Shown in pieces: positions 5,779-8,939 of a stretch of DNA of 8,939 nucleotides. The first letter of the stretch is position 1. Every line of letters starts with the position of its first letter. Made by a program: the position numbers and the translations under genes. Under the pieces are notes generated by a model. That model was not told the DNA's origin. It ran no database searches and saw only the letters and a list, made by a program, of their open reading frames with translations. The stretch covers positions 1-8,939 of the forward strand of contig CALATN010000164.1 of NCBI GenBank assembly GCA_937891895.1, written 5' to 3'. The stretch comes from an uncultured Clostridia bacterium. Its GTDB lineage: Bacteria; Bacillota; Clostridia; Oscillospirales; Ruminococcaceae.

Positions 5779-6786
5779 ATGTCCGAACAGGAAAACAAAA
5801 AGAGAATATTAAGTGCCATTCAGCCTACAGGTACATTTACCCTCGGCAACTATGTTGGTGCTGTTTCTCATTGGGGCAAGCTTCAGGACGAGTTTGATTG
5901 TATCTATGCTGTTGCAGATATGCACGCCATCACAGTACGTCAGGACCCTGTAAAGCTTCGCCAGAATACACTTGAAGCATATGCACTTCTTCTTGCTTGC
6001 GGCGTAGACCCAAAGAAGTCAATTGCATTTATCCAGAGCCATGTAAAATCTCACGCTGAGCTTAACTGGATTTTGTCCTGTTCAACTCAGTTCGGTGAGC
6101 TTTCCAGAATGACACAGTTCAAGGATAAATCCCAGAAGCATCCTGATGATATCAATGCGGGTCTTTTTACATACCCTGTACTTATGGCTGCTGATATTCT
6201 TGCATATAAGGCTGACCTTGTTCCAATCGGAGCTGACCAAAAGCAGCATCTTGAGCTTGCAAGAAATATTGCACAGCGTTTCAACAATAAATACGGTGAT
6301 CTGTTTACAGTTCCGGAGCCATACATTCCAAAGGTTGGCGCAAGAGTAATGTCCCTCCAGGACCCTGAAAAGAAAATGTCTAAGTCTGATGAAAATCCTA
6401 ATGCTTGTATCTTTATCCTGGATGAGCCTGATGTAATAATCAGAAAGTTCAAGAGAGCTGTTACCGATAGTGAAGCAATTGTAAGATACGCAGAAGAGAA
6501 GCCGGGTATCAGCAACCTTATGTCAATTTATTCCGTAGTAACAGGTAAGGACTACGCTTCAATTGAGCGTGAATTTGACGGAAAGGGTTACGGCGACTTC
6601 AAGCTTGCTGTGGGTGAAGCTGTTGCTGACCACCTTAAACCTGTACGTGATGAGTTTGCTCGCCTTATCGCAGACAAGGCGTACCTCAAGGAGTGCTATA
6701 CAGCAGGTGCACAGCAGGCACTCGGTGTAAGCCGTAAAACTGTTGCAAAGGCTTATAGAAAAGTCGGATTTGTAGATGCACCGTAA
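5779..6786 (+). CDS. trpS: Tryptophan--tRNA ligase
   Basis: It charges tRNA-Trp with tryptophan using ATP; a class Ic synthetase, cytosolic homodimer. Seen: 335 residues, near the 330 typical of the family. The HIGH-type motif is T-L-G-N at 21-24, within AIQPTGTFTLGNYVGA (13-28). The segment AVADMHAIT is at 44-52. The GADQKQHLELARNIA block of the nucleotide and tryptophan pocket is at 151-165. KMSKS is at 199-203. The ATG is preceded 8 bases upstream by GAGAGG. It is divergent from the flippase gene and stands alone. Unlike many Firmicutes trpS genes, it shows no T-box leader: the AGGGTGG-type T-box core is absent from the 156 bases upstream, so regulation may be constitutive or involve the palindrome at 5699-5718. 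No clear terminator with a T-run follows the stop. Confidence 0.97.
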   Translation: MSEQENKKRILSAIQPTGTFTLGNYVGAVSHWGKLQDEFDCIYAVADMHAITVRQDPVKLRQNTLEAYALLLACGVDPKKSIAFIQSHVKSHAELNWILSCSTQFGELSRMTQFKDKSQKHPDDINAGLFTYPVLMAADILAYKADLVPIGADQKQHLELARNIAQRFNNKYGDLFTVPEPYIPKVGARVMSLQDPEKKMSKSDENPNACIFILDEPDVIIRKFKRAVTDSEAIVRYAEEKPGISNLMSIYSVVTGKDYASIEREFDGKGYGDFKLAVGEAVADHLKPVRDEFARLIADKAYLKECYTAGAQQALGVSRKTVAKAYRKVGFVDAP

Positions 6787-6792
6787 AAAAGG

Positions 6793-6806
6793 TGTAAGCG
6801 CTTACT
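6793..6806. promoter_or_regulatory. LacI/CcpA-type operator (cre-like)
   Basis: TGTAAGCGCTTACT contains the perfect 12-bp palindrome GTAAGCGCTTAC (6794-6805). It agrees with the catabolite-responsive element pattern TGTAAGCGCTTACA at 13 of 14 positions. It begins 7 bases after the trpS stop. It could bind CcpA or the LacI-family protein encoded downstream. Its centre is 31 bp from the next palindrome, about three helical turns. Confidence 0.7.
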
Positions 6807-6824
6807 TCAAGGCAGGGAAATGGG

Positions 6825-6836
6825 TTAAACGTTTAA
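6825..6836. promoter_or_regulatory. LacI-family operator palindrome
   Basis: TTAAACGTTTAA is a perfect 12-bp palindrome with the central CG step typical of LacI/PurR-family operators. An extra half-site, TTAAAC, occurs at 6845-6850. It matches the promoter-proximal site at 7062-7073 in 10 of 12 positions, suggesting that both bind the same regulator, probably the adjacent LacI-family protein. Confidence 0.65.
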
Positions 6837-7016
6837 TTGATTTTTTAAACAAAAAGGATAAATCAAAATAAAAATGGTTGTATCATTTAACTATACAAGT
6901 GTCAAAAAATGTCAATTTGTTCATCTGCGGTTCACATTAGATTAGTCAAAAAGACCAAAAAAAGAGCATAACATTATGCAAAAAGACTATTTTTCGCTCA
7001 GAATTCACAAAACCCA

Positions 7017-7045
7017 TTGACAGAATTGATTTTCGGTTGTATATT
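7017..7045 (+). promoter_or_regulatory. Sigma-A promoter of the lacI-family gene
   Basis: TTGACA (7017-7022), a 17-base spacer and TATATT (7040-7045): a perfect -35 and 5 of 6 in the -10. Transcription would start near 7052, giving a leader of about 55 bases. The operator-like site at 7062-7073 lies about +11 to +22, a position from which a bound repressor would block early elongation. Confidence 0.78.
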
Positions 7046-7061
7046 AAATATCGAAAGCGGC

Positions 7062-7073
7062 GAAAACGTTTAA
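7062..7073. promoter_or_regulatory. Promoter-proximal LacI-family operator
   Basis: GAAAACGTTTAA has the palindromic core AAACGTTT (7064-7071) and shares 10 of 12 bases with the palindrome at 6825-6836. It is flanked by GAAAGC (7053-7058) and GCTTTC (7075-7080), which could pair around it in the mRNA. Its place just after the promoter suggests autoregulation of the lacI-family gene. Confidence 0.6.
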
Positions 7074-7106
7074 AGCTTTCATATAAAATGGGCAGGGAGA
7101 TGTGTT

Positions 7107-8120
7107 ATGGTTTCGATAAAGGACATAGCTTCTGCCTGCGGTGTTTCGATTGCAACAGTCAGCAAGGCGTTGAACAATCATAAAGATGTCAGTGAAGCTA
7201 CAAAGGCAATGATTCGTGAAACTGCTAAGAAGCTCGGATATCTTCCGAACTCACAGGCAAGAGCATTGAAAACTAACCGTACATATAATCTTGGTGTTCT
7301 TTTTGCAGAACAGGCGAACAGTGGTCTGACCCACAGCCACTTTGCTGCAGTGCTTAACAGCTTTAAGGATGAGGCTGAACGTAACGGTTACGATATAACG
7401 TTCATCAGCCGTAAGATAGGCGATAATACAATGACATTCTATGAACATTGTATATGCAGAAATGTAGACGGTGTGTTTGTTGCATGTGTTGATGACTTTG
7501 AGGATGCTGAAATCACAGAACTTTTGAATAGTTCTGTTCCGACAGTTACAATTGATAATAAGAGTCCCAATTGTCCTGCTATAGTTTCAAACAATGAGTT
7601 CGGAATGAGAACGCTTGTTGAATATGCGTATAAAATGGGGCACAAAAAAATTGCGTATATTTATGGCGATACTTCAGCAGTAACTTCCGTACGTGTAAAT
7701 AGTTACGAGGATACGCTGAAAAGCCTGAATATAAATATCAGAAGCGATTATTTGCTTCAGGGCAGATACCATGATCCGATTACAACGGAACAGCTTGCGG
7801 TTCAGCTTGTAAAGCTTGAGGATCCGCCAACGTGCATTATACTTCCCGATGACTTTTCGGCAGTTGGTGCAATAACGGCATTTGAAAAGCTTGGTATGAG
7901 CGTACCGGAAGATATTTCGATAATGGGTTATGATGGCATTATCCTTTCACAGTATCTTAATCCGAAGTTAACAACCTTCAAGCAAGATACGGAAAGAATA
8001 GGTACAGAAGCCGCTAAGCAGTTGATTGCGCTGATAAGAAAAGAGATATCAGGAACAACGGCTCCGGTCGTTATTGACGGATATCTTGAGGAAGGATCAT
8101 CAGTTAAGAATTTAATCTGA
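7107..8120 (+). CDS. LacI-family transcriptional regulator
   Basis: A 337-residue repressor-type protein with the standard layout. Seen: a helix-turn-helix at residues 4-24 (IKDIASACGVSIATVSKALN), a hinge helix N48-x-x-A-R-A-L-K-T (48-56), and a periplasmic-binding-protein-like sensor domain from about 60 to the end, including ILPDDFSAVGAITAFEKLGM and I-S-I-M-G-Y-D-G. The recognition helix S-I-A-T-V-S is close to those of CcpA and PurR, which bind CG-centred operators, and such sites lie upstream. The ATG has AGGGAG (7094-7099) 7 bases before it. Family knowledge: a sugar or a phosphorylated signal binds the sensor domain and alters DNA affinity. The neighbouring solute-binding lipoprotein gene, 60 bases downstream on the same strand, suggests local control of a carbohydrate ABC transporter. 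The ligand cannot be told from the sequence. Confidence 0.93.
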   Translation: MVSIKDIASACGVSIATVSKALNNHKDVSEATKAMIRETAKKLGYLPNSQARALKTNRTYNLGVLFAEQANSGLTHSHFAAVLNSFKDEAERNGYDITFISRKIGDNTMTFYEHCICRNVDGVFVACVDDFEDAEITELLNSSVPTVTIDNKSPNCPAIVSNNEFGMRTLVEYAYKMGHKKIAYIYGDTSAVTSVRVNSYEDTLKSLNINIRSDYLLQGRYHDPITTEQLAVQLVKLEDPPTCIILPDDFSAVGAITAFEKLGMSVPEDISIMGYDGIILSQYLNPKLTTFKQDTERIGTEAAKQLIALIRKEISGTTAPVVIDGYLEEGSSVKNLI

Positions 8121-8180
8121 TGATGAAACCCAGCTATTATATTTTTATAATATAATATAATTTTAAGGAGGAAAACCAAA

Positions 8181-8819
8181 ATGAAGAATTTTAAGAAGAA
8201 CATTGCTCTTCTCGCAGCTCTTGCATGTGCTGGAACCATGCTCGCAGGCTGCTCCACAGACAACGGCGGCACAGATGCTCCTGCTGCTGACGGTGAAACA
8301 ACAACTGCTGCACCAGCTGCTGACGGCGGCGATGCTGCAACAACAGACGCACCAGCTGCTGACGGCGGCGATGCTGCTGCTGACAAGCTCACAATCATGT
8401 GCTGGAACACAGACGATATCGATCCAATGATCAAGACATTCTGTGCAAACACAGACCACACAGCTGAAGAATTCAATGTTAAGTCCTTCGGTTGCGGCGG
8501 TGGTGAAGCTGCTGAAAACTATGACAACTACCTCTCTGACGCTAACAACGATGCTGATATCATGTTCGTTGAAGCTGACTGGGCTCTCAAGTACATCAAT
8601 GATGACTCTGCTGAGACAGGTACAAAGGCTCTCTCCGATATCGGTTTCTCCGATGCTGACTACGGTGATCTCTACGGTTACACAGTAGAAATCGGTAAGT
8701 CCACAAGCGGTGTACAGAAGGGTCTCTCCTGGCAGGCTGCTGCAGGTGGTTTCTGCTACAGAACAGACCTCGCTGAAACATACCTCGGCGTTAAGACACC
8801 TGAAGAGATGGAAAATTAA
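8181..8819 (+). CDS. Sugar ABC transporter solute-binding lipoprotein, truncated
   Basis: A 212-residue lipoprotein. Seen: a Lys-rich n-region and hydrophobic core (1-20), a lipobox L21-A-G-C24 for lipid attachment, a low-complexity Ala/Asp/Gly/Thr linker (28-68) with repeats, then a fold typical of the N-terminal lobe of extracellular solute-binding proteins (LTIMCWNTDDI at 70-80; YLSDANNDADIMFVEADWA at 117-135; AAAGGFCYRTDLAETYLG near 186-203). Family members usually have 400-450 residues. Here a TAA follows KTPEEMEN, where the second lobe should begin, so the protein is cut in half and is unlikely to bind substrate. AAGGAGG (8165-8171) is 9 bases from the ATG. Codons are those of a very highly expressed gene. 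It lies downstream of the LacI regulator; no transporter permease genes are present. The break may be real or may mark an assembly junction. Confidence 0.85.
   Translation: MKNFKKNIALLAALACAGTMLAGCSTDNGGTDAPAADGETTTAAPAADGGDAATTDAPAADGGDAAADKLTIMCWNTDDIDPMIKTFCANTDHTAEEFNVKSFGCGGGEAAENYDNYLSDANNDADIMFVEADWALKYINDDSAETGTKALSDIGFSDADYGDLYGYTVEIGKSTSGVQKGLSWQAAAGGFCYRTDLAETYLGVKTPEEMEN
8310..8377 (+). repeat. Tandem 39-base repeat encoding the lipoprotein linker
   Basis: An exact 29-base match occurs at 8310-8338 and 8349-8377, a period of 39 bases (13 codons), encoding A-P-A-A-D-G-G-D-A-A twice. A diverged earlier copy (APAADGETTT) starts at 8277. The stretch is GCT/GCA-rich and prone to slippage, so linker length probably varies between strains. 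It encodes the flexible tether between the lipidated cysteine and the binding domain. Confidence 0.8.
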
Positions 8820-8886
8820 CCTGCTCCATCTGCAGTACAACTTTTTACGATGCTCTTCCATCGAGAAACATTACTGTTCTACTTAT

Positions 8887-8914
8887 ATTATAACCGATTT
8901 AGTTGAAAATGCAA
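8887..8914 (-). promoter_or_regulatory. Candidate reverse-strand promoter at the right end
   Basis: On the reverse strand, TTGCAT (8914-8909), a 16-base spacer and TATAAT (8892-8887). The -10 is perfect and the -35 weak (3 of 6). The spacer overlaps the palindrome at 8898-8919, a common operator position. A 14-codon open frame starting with ATG at 8861 (MEEHRKKLYCRWSR) follows and runs into the antisense of the lipoprotein gene at 8819. No good ribosome binding site precedes it. Confidence 0.35.
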
Positions 8915-8919
8915 CTAAA
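8898..8919. promoter_or_regulatory. Perfect 8-6-8 palindrome, MarR-operator-like
   Basis: TTTAGTTG, six bases AAAATG, CAACTAAA. The perfect arms and AT-rich ends resemble operators of MarR-type repressors, and the site overlaps the spacer of a candidate reverse-strand promoter. A short hairpin or the inverted end of a mobile element is the alternative. The rest of 8820-8939 is AT-rich and shows no gene that I recognise. Confidence 0.5.
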
Positions 8920-8939
8920 ATTAATAAATCCAAATCACA

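Larger units (their letters stand above)
6787..7106 (+). other. 320-base non-coding control region between trpS and the lacI-family gene
   Basis: This AT-rich stretch has no believable gene. It contains two perfect CG-centred palindromes near the trpS end (6794-6805 and 6825-6836), and a consensus promoter plus a third operator-like site near the regulator gene (7017-7073). Two 9-base direct repeats, CAAAAAGAC, are at 6947-6955 and 6979-6987. There is a short GCATAA/TTATGC palindrome at 6966-6979. I see nothing that I can assign between about 6870 and 6945. Confidence 0.7.

Noticed and set aside
6874..6945. A 23-codon open frame in the trpS-lacI gap (begins MVVSFNYTSVKK)
   Set aside because: The nearest ribosome-binding-like AAAGGA is about 15 bases away, composition is random AT-rich, and no promoter precedes it.
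6964..7000. Possible reverse-strand terminator around the GCATAA/TTATGC palindrome, with T-rich sequence after it on that strand
   Set aside because: The stem is only 5-6 bp with a 2-4 base loop, and no reverse-strand gene lies upstream of it.
8135..8156. AT-rich TATTATA/TATAATA hairpin and TATAAT boxes before the lipoprotein gene, as a promoter or terminator
   Set aside because: No -35 box at suitable spacing and a stem made only of A-T pairs; the pattern is expected in an AT-rich leader. Read-through from the lacI-family gene is possible.
8163..8861. A long reverse-strand open frame of 232 codons opposite the lipoprotein gene
   Set aside because: It is mostly a shadow created by the strong codon bias of the forward gene; the translation is Ser/Val/Cys-rich without a recognisable fold. 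Only its first 14 codons lie outside the lipoprotein gene.
1..8939. CRISPR arrays, tRNA or rRNA genes, transposase genes, toxin-antitoxin pairs
   Set aside because: None were seen: no regularly spaced repeats, no tRNA-like cloverleaf, and no transposase or toxin motifs in the reading frames.

Overview
The window looks like a chromosomal segment from a low- to mid-GC Gram-positive anaerobe of the Clostridia, most likely a Ruminococcus-like member of the Oscillospiraceae. The signs are strong GGAGG ribosome binding sites, consensus sigma-A promoters, sporulation-family proteins (SpoIID, SpoVB) and the clostridial gene order spoVB-mazG-hup-rqcP. The lineage is inferred from gene content and style, not from a marker gene.

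Layout, left to right. (1) A forward pair: the 3' end of a SpoIID/LytB-domain gene overlaps pdp (pyrimidine-nucleoside phosphorylase) by 4 bases. A consensus promoter whose -35 box contains the pdp stop codon then drives a 151-residue zinc-ribbon protein of unknown role. (2) A two-way terminator separates these from a reverse-strand block running from 5622 down to 2271: a SpoVB/YabM-type lipid flippase, MazG, the nucleoid protein HU, the ribosome quality-control factor RqcP and a 56-residue DUF3006-like protein. A factor-independent terminator lies between hup and rqcP, so rqcP seems to depend on read-through. (3) A compact divergent region (5623-5778) separates the flippase gene from trpS. 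It holds candidate sigma-A promoters for trpS, a sigma-E-like promoter for the flippase gene and a 7-6-7 palindrome. (4) trpS is followed by a 320-base non-coding region with three CG-centred LacI-type operators, then a lacI-family regulator gene with a clear promoter, then the start of a sugar-ABC lipoprotein gene.

Most of the window is housekeeping: nucleotide salvage and sanitation (Pdp, MazG), translation (TrpS, RqcP), nucleoid structure (HU) and envelope or spore wall (SpoIID, SpoVB). The right end is accessory carbohydrate uptake: a LacI regulator placed to control itself and the solute-binding protein next to it.

The oddest part is the last 130 bases. The solute-binding lipoprotein stops at 212 residues, about half its usual length. 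The sequence beyond it is AT-rich, has no continuation of the family, and carries a MarR-type palindrome over a reverse-strand promoter. This looks like a junction, either biological or from assembly. I see no clear undescribed multi-gene system; the more interesting signals are regulatory ones and this truncated end.
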